Part shown: positions 16,570 through 25,327 of the stretch, piece by piece
Numbering within the stretch: the first letter of the stretch is position 1
How the letters are laid out: each line of letters starts with the position of its first letter
The notes under the pieces: model-generated
The model's input: only the letters and a program-made list of their open reading frames with translations
What the model was told of the DNA's origin: nothing
Databases searched by the model: none
Made by a program: the position numbers and the translations under genes
NCBI GenBank assembly: GCA_963765295.1
Contig: CAVXVO010000005.1
Coordinates: 62,001-126,000 of the forward strand
Direction of reading: 5' to 3'
From: PALSA-612 sp963765295
Lineage (GTDB): Bacteria; Actinomycetota; Thermoleophilia; Gaiellales; Gaiellaceae
Length of the DNA stretch: 64,000 nucleotides

Positions 16570-17889
16570 ATGCAGAAGCAACGTTGGGTGCCCGCAAAAG
16601 TGAGCAGCGCGCTCGCACGTTTGTTCGCCGTTTGGCGGACGGGGCTACCGAGGCCTGTCCTCGTTCTTCAGGGCGGGTGGGCGCTCAACAACTTCGGCAC
16701 CGGACTGATCCTTCCCTTCGAGATCATCTACCTCCACGCGGCTCGCGGCTTCTCGACGGCGACCGCGGGGCTGGTGGTGGGAACGGTCATGGGCACGGCC
16801 GCAGTAGTAACGCTCCCTTCGGGTGCGCTCCTCGATCGTTTCAGTGCGAAACGGATGCTGATCGCGGGCAGTGTCTTGAACGCACTCGGCTACGGGGGCT
16901 TGGCGTTTGTCGACCGTCCGTGGCAAGGCTTCGTCTGCTCGGCCGTCGCCGGTGCCGGCTTCGGACTCGTGGGAACCGCCGGCCAAGTCCTAACCATGAC
17001 CCTGGTCCCGGCGGAGCAGCGCGCCGCATCGACCGCGCTCCGACGAGTCGCAGGCAACTTCGGACTCGGCCTCGGCGCGACGGTTGCGGGCCTCATCGTC
17101 GCGGCCACCCATCATCACCTCCAGGCGTTCCAGGGCCTCTACCTCTTCGACGCAGTCACGTTCCTCATCTTCGCGCTGGTTGTGCTCGTCTGGATCCCGG
17201 ATCCTGGCCTCGCGCATGCTGCGTCGGCGAGCGAGGGAGCACGGGGTTTCCGAGCTGTTGCTCGGGATCGGCTCTTGCTCGCCCTGATCGCGGGCAACCT
17301 CGCTCTCGTGCTGATCGGCGGCGCGTTCTTCTCCTACATCCTGCCGCCGTTTGCGGAGGCGCATACACCTGTCGGGCCCGTCGGGATCGGTGTCGTCATC
17401 TTCATCAACACCTTCTTCATCGTCGTAGCGCAGGTACCGGCCACACGCGTAGTGGCGCGGATGCGCCGTACTCACGCATTGTTCGCCACCAGCGCCATAT
17501 TCGCAGCCGGCCTGCTCGCGGTCCTGCTCGCAACGCTCACCCACTCGACGCTCGCCGCTACCACCGTCTTGGCCGGCGTCGCGATCCTGATCGCGATCGC
17601 TGAGTGTGGCCAATTCATCGTGCTCGGCCCGCTCGTCGCAGAAATCGCGCCGCCGCATCTGCTCGGCCGCTACATGTCGCTCTACCAGCTCAGCTTCATG
17701 GCCGGCGTGGCTCTCGGCCCCGCGGTCGGCGGCGTGCTGCTCGGAACCTCACCCAACACCATCTGGTGGGGCGGCGCCCTGGCGCTGGCACTGACCGGAG
17801 CCGGCTTCCTCCGACTCGGAAACCGGATACCCGACCCCCTCTTGCCGACGAAATCCCCGCCGCTCCAGGCCGCGCCAGAGGCCACCTGA
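16570..17889 (+). CDS. Major facilitator superfamily transporter
   Basis: 439 residues with about 12 hydrophobic helices. The cytoplasmic loop between helices 2 and 3 reads GALLDRFSAKRMLIAG, the MFS signature (G-x-x-x-D-R-x-x-x-x-R). It looks like a drug/H+ antiporter-type exporter; the substrate is unknown. ATG 16570 is preceded by GGAGATGAG. The frame is open to 16444, but that would cross the operator palindrome. Confidence 0.8.
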   Translation: MQKQRWVPAKVSSALARLFAVWRTGLPRPVLVLQGGWALNNFGTGLILPFEIIYLHAARGFSTATAGLVVGTVMGTAAVVTLPSGALLDRFSAKRMLIAGSVLNALGYGGLAFVDRPWQGFVCSAVAGAGFGLVGTAGQVLTMTLVPAEQRAASTALRRVAGNFGLGLGATVAGLIVAATHHHLQAFQGLYLFDAVTFLIFALVVLVWIPDPGLAHAASASEGARGFRAVARDRLLLALIAGNLALVLIGGAFFSYILPPFAEAHTPVGPVGIGVVIFINTFFIVVAQVPATRVVARMRRTHALFATSAIFAAGLLAVLLATLTHSTLAATTVLAGVAILIAIAECGQFIVLGPLVAEIAPPHLLGRYMSLYQLSFMAGVALGPAVGGVLLGTSPNTIWWGGALALALTGAGFLRLGNRIPDPLLPTKSPPLQAAPEAT

Positions 17890-17950
17890 TCCGCCGACTG
17901 CCGGTTACCCAACCCTGACCGACTACCCCACTTCGAGGAGGCCCCCATCC

Positions 17951-18391
17951 ATGAAAGCTCTTGTTAGCTCTGACAAGCTCCCCGCTCCGGCCGCGCCGTA
18001 TTCACCGGGTGTGACGGTCGGTGAGTGGATCTTCCTGTCCGGCCAAGGCGGCTTCGATCCGAACACGGGCAAGGTGGTTAGCGACGATCTGGTCGAACAG
18101 ACCGAGCAGACCTTCAACAACATCGAGACCGTGCTCGAGGCTGCCGGAGCATCGCTCGACGATGTCATTTCGTGCCTTGTTCACCTCGTCGACCTGGCTG
18201 ACTTCCCCGCGTTCAACGCAGTCTACGAGCAGAAGTTCACGGGGGTAAAGCCGGTGCGGACGACGGTGCGCGCGGACCTCGTTGCCGGCCTCCTCGTCGA
18301 GATCACTGTGGTCGCTCGAGCCTCCTCGCCGAGCGATGGAGTTCGCCGCCATTCGAGGTTGCCGCTCTCCGATTCGATCGGAGCTGAGTAG
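17951..18391 (+). CDS. RidA-family enamine/imine deaminase
   Basis: 146 residues of the RidA/YjgF/UK114 family: APYSPGVTVGEWIFLSGQGG, EQTFNNIETVLEAAGASLDDVI and RTTVRADLVAGLLVEI match the trimeric fold, including the Arg of the active cleft. It hydrolyses reactive enamines/imines. A GAGGAGG site precedes the ATG. The last ~20 residues (after VVARASS) are longer than usual and unlike the family. Confidence 0.85.
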   Translation: MKALVSSDKLPAPAAPYSPGVTVGEWIFLSGQGGFDPNTGKVVSDDLVEQTEQTFNNIETVLEAAGASLDDVISCLVHLVDLADFPAFNAVYEQKFTGVKPVRTTVRADLVAGLLVEITVVARASSPSDGVRRHSRLPLSDSIGAE

Positions 18392-18524
18392 AAGGCCTCG
18401 ACGAGCCAGCTGCATGGCTTTCCCAGCCCATCGACCTGGTCGGTCCTTCTGTGAGGGCCGTGTGTGCTCCGGCCTTCTGCCTGTCGGCCGTACCCAACAC
18501 TGACGCCTTAAGGAGGGAGAACTG

Positions 18525-18914
18525 ATGAGCGCGTATTCGATCGTGAACCTGAAAGAGGAGGTCGAGGACTCTATGGGCGAGCGCGCGCCAGGGATCGAGG
18601 GACGGTTCGCGCGCAAGCAGCTCGACTCCGAGCACCTTGGCATCTCCTATCTGCGGTATAGCCCCGCCGTCCGCTCACCCTCAGCGCATAGCCACCGCGA
18701 ACAGGAGGAGGCCTACGTCGTCATCAGCGGCTCCGGACAAGTCAGACTCGACGACGAGATCCGCGAGCTCCGCTGCTGGGACGTTGTTCGCGTCAACCCG
18801 GCAACGGTGCGGGCATTCGAAGCCGGCGACGACGGCCTCGAGCTGATCGCCATCGGCTCCGATCGCCCAGACGGCGGCGACGGCGTCTTCGTAGACCCAG
18901 CCTGGATCGACTAA
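18525..18914 (+). CDS. Small cupin-domain protein
   Basis: 129 residues, a single cupin barrel. Motif 1 reads HSHREQEEAYVVISGSGQVRL, with metal-ligand His and Glu, and motif 2 has VNPATVRAFEAG. The ligand and reaction are unknown. AGGAGGG precedes the ATG. It lies in a run of small cupin and RidA genes on the plus strand. Confidence 0.75.
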   Translation: MSAYSIVNLKEEVEDSMGERAPGIEGRFARKQLDSEHLGISYLRYSPAVRSPSAHSHREQEEAYVVISGSGQVRLDDEIRELRCWDVVRVNPATVRAFEAGDDGLELIAIGSDRPDGGDGVFVDPAWID

Positions 18915-18922
18915 CCAGCGGC

Positions 18923-19120
18923 GTGCGCTCCCGGGAAGCACGCAACGTTCACCCGCCTCGCCGAGCTGCGGGGGGAGCATCCGACGTGGGGCGAGCTGCA
19001 CTCGGGTCTCTTGTCGTTCTCGTCGGCCTCGTCCTCGGGCTCGGCGTCGTCGACGCGCTCGCGGTTCCTCGGCGGACCGCCGCTCGCATGCCGGCGCAGG
19101 CACCGACGACCAGGAACTGA
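18923..19120 (+). CDS. Doubtful small membrane protein
   Basis: A 65-residue frame with one hydrophobic helix (about residues 27-46, LGSLVVLVGLVLGLGVVDAL) and a basic C-terminus. There is no clear ribosome site and no recognised family, and GC-rich sequence readily gives such frames. It could be a genuine small membrane protein or chance. Confidence 0.25.
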   Translation: MRSREARNVHPPRRAAGGASDVGRAALGSLVVLVGLVLGLGVVDALAVPRRTAARMPAQAPTTRN

Positions 19121-19169
19121 CGCCCCGAGGATTCGTCCCCTATGAATCACGAGCAACCGGGAGGTGTGT

Positions 19170-19538
19170 ATGCAGAACTACGAAATCAGATATGACGACA
19201 AGTACGGTCAGCTTGCGCGGATCGACGTAGCCGCAGAGGCCGCGGGGTATGAGCCGTGGGTGAATCAGACGCTCACGAGCGTGAACGACTCCGTCGTCCG
19301 ACTTGCCGTGATCGAGGGCGAGCTTGTCGACTGGCACAGCCATGAGCACGAAGACGAGTTCTTTCTCGTGCTCGAGGGAAAGCTCGAGCTCGAGGTGGAG
19401 GGGCGGGAGCCATTCGCCCTTGGTGTGCACCAGGGCGTGACGATCCCGCGTGGCGTCCTTCACCATCCGCGCGCGCACGGACGCACGGTCTTGCTGATGG
19501 TCGAGCCGGCCACGGTGATCCCGACCGGGAACGATTGA
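19170..19538 (+). CDS. Small cupin-domain protein
   Basis: 122 residues. Cupin motif 1 is HSHEHEDEFFLVLEGKLELEV and motif 2 is PRGVLHHPRA, with all expected metal ligands (His, His, Glu, His). Proteins of this short type are often metal-dependent sugar or small-molecule binding/isomerase enzymes. GGGAGG ends 6 bases before ATG 19170, which makes that start better than GTG 19164. Confidence 0.8.
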   Translation: MQNYEIRYDDKYGQLARIDVAAEAAGYEPWVNQTLTSVNDSVVRLAVIEGELVDWHSHEHEDEFFLVLEGKLELEVEGREPFALGVHQGVTIPRGVLHHPRAHGRTVLLMVEPATVIPTGND

Positions 19539-19681
19539 CCTGGGCCGCTTGACGCTAGGAGTCTCGAGCGGCGAACGCGGTTCGTGCGGGCTCATCAGGT
19601 GTTACGGCTCAGCGACCGCGTCGACGAGAGCCGTGACTCCTGCGACGGCAGCCGTGTCGACCCATCCTTACCATGGAGGGC

Positions 19682-19882
19682 TCACAGGCGGCGATACTCG
19701 TAGACGCCATGGCTGACGCGTCGAAACCGTGATCCCCGTTCCCCGGCGTGCGCGGACAGCGCCTCCTTCACCGACGATGTCGGAACCGGAGCGCAGAGCA
19801 AGGCCTCGACGGCGCCCCGTATCTCGCGAACACACATGGGATTGCCGGCGCGCTGAAGAACTGAACTCACCGCGCCGAGCAC
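19682..19882 (-). CDS. Orphan winged-helix (HARE-HTH-like) domain, 66 residues
   Basis: The frame encodes REIRGAVEALLCAPVPTSSVKEAL followed by RFRRVSHGVYEYRR. This is the pattern of the HB1/ASXL-type winged helix often attached to DNA methylases or nucleases. No partner domain is present, so it may be a stand-alone DNA-binding peptide or a fragment of a lost modification enzyme. The start is GTG. Confidence 0.4.
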   Translation of the reverse strand: MLGAVSSVLQRAGNPMCVREIRGAVEALLCAPVPTSSVKEALSAHAGERGSRFRRVSHGVYEYRRL

Positions 19883-20107
19883 AGCACCTTGCCGGAGGCC
19901 AAGTGACCGCGGCTGTTGACTTTCACGCTGCTGCTGGGCGCCTATCTGTTGGAGCAGCGTCGTCAGGTGCGGAAGTTCAACCTGAAGTCGAGGGTTCGAA
20001 CATGCTCCCGTTTAGTTCCATCCTTCGGCTCTGTAAGCCGTTTCACTGGTCCGCTCCGGGAGGAACGATTTCGTCCTCCCGCTGCGTATCCAGCCAACGC
20101 GCATAGC
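19883..20107. other. Intergenic stretch without a supported gene
   Basis: Several short frames are open on both strands, but none has a start, ribosome site or recognisable motif. Nothing further could be supported. Confidence 0.4.
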
Positions 20108-20298
20108 TCAGCCGGTGAGATTGCCCTCGCGAACCGCCCAGTACCACCCCAGGATGAGCAGCCCGCCGAGCGCGGCAATCGTCAGCCCGAGATCACCCAG
20201 ACCAGCCCACGCCCTCGTGTTAGGGCCCAGATCATCGCCGGTAGCCCTGCGACGAAGACCGCAGCGAAGGCGACGAGCCACGCAGTGACGACATCCAC
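20108..20298 (-). CDS. Small two-helix membrane protein, frameshifted
   Basis: From GTG 20298 the frame gives VDVVTAWLVAFAAVFVAGLPAMIWALTRGRG (one helix), then stops at an early TGA. Shifting by one base gives WAGLGDLGLTIAALGGLLILGWYWAV and ends at TGA 20108-20110. Joined, it is a plausible ~62-residue protein with two membrane helices separated by a basic turn. A single-base indel near 20200 would explain the break. Function unknown. Confidence 0.45.
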
Positions 20299-20422
20299 AT
20301 TGCGACTCTAGCCCCCGTTTCGCAACGCTTTCCGAGCTGCTCGATCCCCGCCTGGGCCAGTGTTCACGAATGTCTCTCGAGCGATTAGAACGATTCGCAC
20401 CGGAGGCTACGGGGCTCGCAGA

Positions 20423-20797
20423 TCAGGAGGACGGCACTCCCAGTGTCGCCAAACGCGTGCCGTCATCGCACTTGACTCTTCCGAGTCCTCCTAGCTGCCT
20501 CAGGTACGTCCGGACTTCGCTGCGTCGCACAAAACGGAGGATCGCGCAGTCGATCATTTGAGGGTCGCCGGACGGCGCAAGTGTCGAGCACGGAACGGTT
20601 TTGGACTCCCCTCCAGGCGTCGACGTGGCACACGACTCGCGCGAGCCGCGAACCACCCACATCTGTGCCTCAATGCTCAACGACCCATCGCTGTACACCC
20701 AGCCGTTACGAGCGAACGGTTGGCAATAGGTCACCATCACGTAACGCCGGACGGCTGCTTCGTGTTCTCGGGAGGCTGTTGTCGGCGCGTTCATCAT
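20423..20797 (-). CDS. Hypothetical protein, 124 residues
   Basis: The frame starts with tandem ATGs at 20797 and contains an Arg-rich amphipathic stretch, several Cys (TYCQPF, ESCATS, VPCSTL, DCAILRF, VKCDDG) and the ordered segment SEVRTYLRQLGGLGRV. It shows no signal peptide or known domain, and I do not recognise it. It begins 36 bases after the SRPBCC gene on the same strand, so it could be the third gene of the ArsR operon. Confidence 0.4.
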   Translation of the reverse strand: MMNAPTTASREHEAAVRRYVMVTYCQPFARNGWVYSDGSLSIEAQMWVVRGSRESCATSTPGGESKTVPCSTLAPSGDPQMIDCAILRFVRRSEVRTYLRQLGGLGRVKCDDGTRLATLGVPSS

Positions 20798-20832
20798 CCG
20801 GGAAGACCAGGTTTCCCCCGTTGCCCCTTCTC

Positions 20833-21336
20833 CTACGATCCGGAGGCAGCTGCCTCTTGATCGAGCAGTGACCTCAAGTAGTCCTCCAGCTTGTTGAAGC
20901 TGTCCTCCTGGCCGTCGAACCTCGTCATGTGGTCGCGGCCGGCCTGGTCGCGGAACGCCAGCGTCATCGTCAGCTTCGTCACTCCGTCGGTTTCGTGCAG
21001 TTCCACGGACTCGACGGCGTCCGCATCCGGCCACCCTTCGAACAGCCACGTCGCGACCGTCCGGGTGGGCGGCTCGACCTCCAGGTAGGTGCCCCGAAAC
21101 GAGCACTCTCTTCCGTCTGCGGTCACGGAGACGATGTGGTAGTTCCCCCCTACGCGCAGGTCGATCGAGCACTCCGTCACCTCATCCGTGAAGGCAGCGA
21201 ACCAGTTGCGCACATGCTCCGGCTTCGTGAAGACGTCGAAGACGAGTTCGATCGGGGCGTCGAATTCTCGGGTGGTGACGATCTCGAGCTCGCTCGGAAA
21301 CTCGATGACTGCCGATCCGTGCCGATTGGGTGTCAC
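20833..21336 (-). CDS. SRPBCC/AHSA1 (START-like) domain protein
   Basis: 167 residues with the Aha1-type fold: FDAPIELVFDVFTKPEHVRNWFA, FRGTYLEVEPPTRTVATWLFEGW and GVTKLTMTLAFRDQAGRD. These proteins have a hydrophobic pocket; many are encoded right after an ArsR repressor, as here. GTG 21336 overlaps the ArsR stop by 4 bases, so the two are coupled. Ligand unknown. Confidence 0.85.
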   Translation of the reverse strand: MTPNRHGSAVIEFPSELEIVTTREFDAPIELVFDVFTKPEHVRNWFAAFTDEVTECSIDLRVGGNYHIVSVTADGRECSFRGTYLEVEPPTRTVATWLFEGWPDADAVESVELHETDGVTKLTMTLAFRDQAGRDHMTRFDGQEDSFNKLEDYLRSLLDQEAAASGS

Positions 21337-21674
21337 TGTGGCTCTCCTTGTTGTTGGAGTTCTTTGAGGTAGTCGTCCATCCGATCCAGTCGGTCGTTCC
21401 ACGCCTGCTCGTACTTGGCCAACCAGTCGTGAAACGGCCGAAGGTGCCCGGGTTCCAGGCGGTACAGGCGACGACGCCCCTCCGCCCGGCACCTGACGAG
21501 GCCGACCTCACTGAGCACCCGTAGGTGCTTCGAGACCTGGGGCTGGGACATCGAGAGGTCGCTCACGATCGTCCCGACCGCCTTCTCGCCCGCGATCAGC
21601 GTGTCCAGGATGTCGCGACGGTGCGCCTCGGCAATTGCATTGAAGACGTCCGACGTCGTGGAAGAGCGGGCCAC
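21333..21674 (-). CDS. ArsR-family transcriptional repressor
   Basis: 113 residues with a winged helix: DVFNAIAEAHRRDILDTLIAGEKAVGTIVSDLSMSQPQVSKHLRVLSEVGLVRCRAEGRRRLYRL. It has none of the usual metal-site cysteines (ELCV box) and belongs to the group paired with SRPBCC genes, so the effector is probably not arsenic. GTG 21674 is the start. An imperfect palindrome just upstream is the likely autoregulatory operator. Confidence 0.88.
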   Translation of the reverse strand: MARSSTTSDVFNAIAEAHRRDILDTLIAGEKAVGTIVSDLSMSQPQVSKHLRVLSEVGLVRCRAEGRRRLYRLEPGHLRPFHDWLAKYEQAWNDRLDRMDDYLKELQQQGEPQ

Positions 21675-21682
21675 CGCCCCAT

Positions 21683-21704
21683 CATATGCCGATATCGGTA
21701 TATG
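21683..21704. promoter_or_regulatory. Probable operator of the ArsR gene
   Basis: Eleven-base arms CATATGCCGAT and ATCGGTATATG match as inverted repeats at 10 of 11 positions, 9 bases upstream of the ArsR start. They overlap TATA-like -10 sequences. Autorepression by the ArsR dimer is the natural reading. Confidence 0.6.
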
Positions 21705-21821
21705 TCAAGATCTGCAGCTGAGCGCCCCTTGAAACCGGCGACTGCAAGGCGTAGGTTGGCACTCCGGCCGTCCGGTCGGGCCGGCCGGCCGCGCGAGCTC
21801 GGCCGGGGAAAGGGGGTCAGG

Positions 21822-22508
21822 GTGTCTCTAGATCAGAAGAGGGCGCGCGTCTTCGGCGTGCTCTACCTCATCACGTTCGCCACCTCGATCCCGGCGCTCC
21901 TGCTGTACGAGCCGGCGCTCCGTCATCCAGTCGCGTTCGTCGCGGGCTCGGGGAACGTCAACCGGATCTACCTCGGCGCGCTGTTGGAGCTGCTGCTGAT
22001 CATCGCGAACATCGGCACCGCCGTCGTGATCGTCCCGATCATGAGACGGCAGTTCGAGGAGCTGTCGATCGGTTACGTGACGGCGAGGGTCATCGAGTGC
22101 ACCTTCATCCTCGTCGGCATCGTCGCGATGCTCGGAATCGCCACCCTGCAGCAAGAGAATGCGGGCGCGTCCGAAGGCACGGTTGCGTACACACTCGCGG
22201 CGATCAAGGACTGGACGTTCCTGCTCGGGCCGGGCTGGATCGTCGGCTTGGGGAACGGATTGATTCTCGGATACATGATGTACCGGACACGGCTCGTGCC
22301 GCGGCGGGTGACGTGGCTCGGACTCGTGGGCGGGCCGCTGCTCATCATTTCCGGGACGGTCGTGATGTTCGGAGGAGATCACGGGGCCGGCTCGTTCCAG
22401 GGCCTCGCCACGATCCCGGAGGCCGTGTGGGAACTCTTCCTCGGCGTCTACTGCACCGTCTGGGGGTTCAGGCGCGACGCCCCGATCCTTTCCGCGAGCG
22501 CGACTTGA
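21822..22508 (+). CDS. DUF4386-family membrane protein
   Basis: 228 residues with six hydrophobic helices and the family's features: RARVFGVLYLITFATSIPALLLYEP at the start, RVIECTFILVGIVAMLG in the middle and FLLGPGWIVGLGNGLILGYMMYRTRLVPRR later. The role of DUF4386 proteins is unknown. GTG 21822 was chosen for position, a purine-rich AAAGGGGG upstream, and because earlier sequence has no family similarity. Confidence 0.75.
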   Translation: MSLDQKRARVFGVLYLITFATSIPALLLYEPALRHPVAFVAGSGNVNRIYLGALLELLLIIANIGTAVVIVPIMRRQFEELSIGYVTARVIECTFILVGIVAMLGIATLQQENAGASEGTVAYTLAAIKDWTFLLGPGWIVGLGNGLILGYMMYRTRLVPRRVTWLGLVGGPLLIISGTVVMFGGDHGAGSFQGLATIPEAVWELFLGVYCTVWGFRRDAPILSASAT

Positions 22509-22560
22509 CGACGGCACGCGCTTAGCCGCAGCGCGCCCATCGTGCTTACCATCGGCAACC

Positions 22561-23091
22561 GTGGCCGAGGGCGTCGTCATCCGTCCCGAGCGCGACGCGG
22601 ACCATCCCGTGATCGCAGAGGTGGTCCGTGCGGCGTTCGTCGGACACCCGGACGAGGTCGCGCTGTTCGTCGAACGCATTCGGGCGTCGGAGCAGTTCGT
22701 TCCGGAGCTGGCGTTGGTCGCCGAGGACTCCTCCGGTGTCATTGCTCACGTGATGCTGAGCTGGGTCGGCGTTGAAGGCGGATCCCGTCCAATGCTCCTC
22801 AATCTCACGCCGATGTCGGTCCGGCCTGACCGCCAGCGCATCGGTGTCGGGACACGGCTGATCCGGGACGCGCTCGGCCGCGCCCAAGAGGCGGGCGAGC
22901 CTGCCGTCATGGTTCAGGGCCATCCCTCGTACTACCCTCGCTTCGGCTTCGAGCGGGCGAGCGCGCTCGGGTTCATCGCCCCGTATCCGATGCTCGACGA
23001 GGCGTTCATGGTCAAGCGGCTCCCGGGATACAGCCGCGACCTCGCCGGTCGGATCGTCTATCCGGCCGCGTTCGACGCTCTCGGTCACTGA
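22561..23091 (+). CDS. GNAT-family N-acetyltransferase
   Basis: 176 residues. IRPERDADHPVIAEVVRAAF opens the fold. PMSVRPDRQRIGVGTRLIRDAL is the acetyl-CoA-binding motif A (R-x-x-G-x-G), and VQGHPSYYPRFGFERA follows. It matches YhbS-like acetyltransferases; substrate unknown. The start is GTG 22561, 52 bases after the DUF4386 gene. Confidence 0.85.
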   Translation: MAEGVVIRPERDADHPVIAEVVRAAFVGHPDEVALFVERIRASEQFVPELALVAEDSSGVIAHVMLSWVGVEGGSRPMLLNLTPMSVRPDRQRIGVGTRLIRDALGRAQEAGEPAVMVQGHPSYYPRFGFERASALGFIAPYPMLDEAFMVKRLPGYSRDLAGRIVYPAAFDALGH

Positions 23092-23104
23092 CCACCGGAG
23101 GGAG

Positions 23105-23650
23105 CTAAGCCCAGGGCAGACGAGCCCAGCTCTGCGGTCGCTCTCGCCGGAACCGCTCGACCGTGGCGTACGCCTGCCTCCAATCGGAGGTCTCCTCCGC
23201 CACGCTCGCGCCGTAGCGCGCCGCGAGCCTCGACACCGGGTAGTGCACTCCGGGGCCCGAGCGCGAACCGACCATCAGGATCACACACGGCCCCTCGCCT
23301 GCGCCCACGAAGGTGTGCTCGGTCCACGGGGCAGAGTCGAAGAAGTCCCAGGGTCGCAGGCGTCGCTCCTCGTCCTCGACGAGCAGCGCGCACTCCCCTG
23401 AAAGGACGAGAAATGCCTCCTGGTTCGACTCGGCGTGGTAGAGGCCGGTCTGCCCGGGCTCGAGGACGGTGACGTTGATCCCAAGCATGTCGAACTCGAC
23501 CGGCGCGTCGCCGTACTCGTTCTCGAAGGCGCACCGTGCGCCCCTGCTCTCCGAGGACCACCACTCGGCGTCGCGCACGTTGACGACGAACCAGCCCTGG
23601 CCGACTGGCGTGAGCCCCGATCCGAAGTCCTCGAGCCGTGCTTCGGGCAC
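23105..23650 (-). CDS. Cupin-domain protein, 181 residues
   Basis: Cupin barrel with GLYHAESNQEAFLVLSGECALLVEDEERRLRPWDFF (one His plus Gln/Glu in motif 1) and WTEHTFVGAGEGPCVILMVG (motif 2). The C-terminal helix contains ERFRRERPQSW. Similar proteins are annotated only as cupins. It faces the GNAT gene convergently, 13 bases apart. Confidence 0.75.
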   Translation of the reverse strand: MPEARLEDFGSGLTPVGQGWFVVNVRDAEWWSSESRGARCAFENEYGDAPVEFDMLGINVTVLEPGQTGLYHAESNQEAFLVLSGECALLVEDEERRLRPWDFFDSAPWTEHTFVGAGEGPCVILMVGSRSGPGVHYPVSRLAARYGASVAEETSDWRQAYATVERFRRERPQSWARLPWA

Positions 23651-23710
23651 GGGCGGGATTCTCGCACGGCGTCGAAAAGAGAGCCCGGAACGCTGATCGG
23701 CAGTTCCGCG

Positions 23711-25240
23711 CTAGGACGACGCGCCGAACCAGCCGGAGAGCGCGTCTCGCAGCCCGGGCGCTGCGGTATCGGTGGGTTCGTCGATGGTCACGGCCCAGGC
23801 GATGTGGGCGTCCGGGCGGATCAGGAGCGCGTCGGCCGGTCGCCGATCGGTCTCGGCAGTGTGGATGTCGACGCGATGCTGCCACTCCCGGGCGATCTCG
23901 CGGAGCTCCGGGCGGTCGGCGAGGTCGAGGAAGGCGGGCCGTGCAGTGTGCATGAGCTCCGCGAGGCTCGTTGCGCCGCGGTCGGTGTGCAGGGCAGGGT
24001 CAGGTACGAACGCCCCGATCAAGGGGTGGTGGTCGTGACCGGGTAGCGGGTACCGGACGTCGGAGCCGGCCATGAGAGCGCCGACCCGGCGCAACGGCTG
24101 CTCGTCGACGAGCAGCTCCTGGAAGAGCTCCCGGAGTGCTCCGGCGGCCGGATCGTGTCTGCGCCGCACCGCGACCTGGGCCTGCGTGTGCAGCAGGGTG
24201 CGTGCGGCGGCCAGACGGCGTTCGTCGTGGTACGTGTCCAGCAGGCCGGGCGGCGCCCAGCCCTGAATGGCGGCGGCCAGCTTCCAGCCGAGGTTGACGC
24301 TGTCGAGGAGGCCGGCGCCGAGTGCGACGCCCGGGGCGGGGAACAGGTGGGCCGCATCCCCGGCCAGCAGGATCCGCCCGCAGCGGTATCGCTCGACCTG
24401 CCGAGCGTGAAAGGTGAAGCGCGTCAGCCGGATCGGTTCTCCCAGGGGTAGGTCCACGCCGAGGACGCGGCGGATGCTGTCTCGGAGCTCGCTCAAGGTC
24501 ATCGGCTCGTCGTCGTCGTAGTCCGCGGCCTCGTCCTCGCTCGTGTAGAGCCCCATGAGCGCGGGATTGGTCGAACCGAGCGCAAACTCACCGCGCTCGG
24601 TTCGTGTGAAACCGAAGCTGATCCTGCCAATCCCGGCGACGTCGATGTCGCCGCTCTCGAGCAAGGTCACCGACTCGGGCACGGTCACCTGGGCGAGCCG
24701 CTGGACCTCCGGGTACGTGACGCCGGGGAAGGGGATGCCGGCCATGTCGCGCACCGGGCTGCCGGCCCCGTCGCAGCCGACGAGGTATCGAGCGGTCACT
24801 CGATGCTCACCGTCAGACCCGCGCACGTCCGCGGTCACCATGGCGTCGTCCTGGCTCAGCCTGACCACGTCCCGGCCGCGCCGGATCTCGGCGCCGAGCT
24901 CACGGGCGAACTCGTCGAGGACGCGTTCGAGCTGCGGTTGCGGGAGCGGCAGGGCCTCCATCGGAGGATCTGCGAGCCGGGTGAAGTCCACGTGCATCCC
25001 GCCCCACGGGAACCGCGGGGCCGGCCTCGGAGCAGTGCCGGCTGCCTCGAATCGCTCGATCTCGCCCCGGTAGCGCAGCAGCTCCAGGATCTGTCCGCTG
25101 AGACCGCCGGCCTTCGGGATGTCTCGGATCTGCGGCTGCCGCTCCAGTACCAGCGGTCGCACTCCGGCCAGGCACAGCTCGCAGGCGAGCATCAGGCCCG
25201 TCGGGCCGGCGCCCACGATGATCACATCGGCGTCCGTCAT
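23711..25240 (-). CDS. FAD-dependent aromatic monooxygenase (PheA/TfdB, polyketide-hydroxylase type)
   Basis: 509 residues from ATG 25240. The N-terminal Rossmann motif is DVIIVGAGPTGLMLACEL. DG-type motifs follow: VGCDGAGSPVR and GRILLAGDAAHLFPAPGVALGAGLLDSVNLGWKLA. The thioredoxin-like C-terminal domain (from about residue 400) is retained in shortened form. These enzymes hydroxylate phenols or polyketides with NAD(P)H and O2. A frame extension to 25291 exists but lacks family similarity. Substrate unknown. Confidence 0.88.
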   Translation of the reverse strand: MTDADVIIVGAGPTGLMLACELCLAGVRPLVLERQPQIRDIPKAGGLSGQILELLRYRGEIERFEAAGTAPRPAPRFPWGGMHVDFTRLADPPMEALPLPQPQLERVLDEFARELGAEIRRGRDVVRLSQDDAMVTADVRGSDGEHRVTARYLVGCDGAGSPVRDMAGIPFPGVTYPEVQRLAQVTVPESVTLLESGDIDVAGIGRISFGFTRTERGEFALGSTNPALMGLYTSEDEAADYDDDEPMTLSELRDSIRRVLGVDLPLGEPIRLTRFTFHARQVERYRCGRILLAGDAAHLFPAPGVALGAGLLDSVNLGWKLAAAIQGWAPPGLLDTYHDERRLAAARTLLHTQAQVAVRRRHDPAAGALRELFQELLVDEQPLRRVGALMAGSDVRYPLPGHDHHPLIGAFVPDPALHTDRGATSLAELMHTARPAFLDLADRPELREIAREWQHRVDIHTAETDRRPADALLIRPDAHIAWAVTIDEPTDTAAPGLRDALSGWFGASS

Positions 25241-25327
25241 CGGCGCTTCCCTCGCATGCCTTCCGCCTGTCCGTAGAGGTACCCGGGACAACCCGCCCCT
25301 ATGCCTCCCTCCGACGCGCTGGTCGCG

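Noticed and set aside
20098..20121. D-arm-like GCGCATAGCTCAGCCGGTGAG
   Set aside because: No anticodon stem or T-arm follows; it lies in the end of the small membrane-protein gene.
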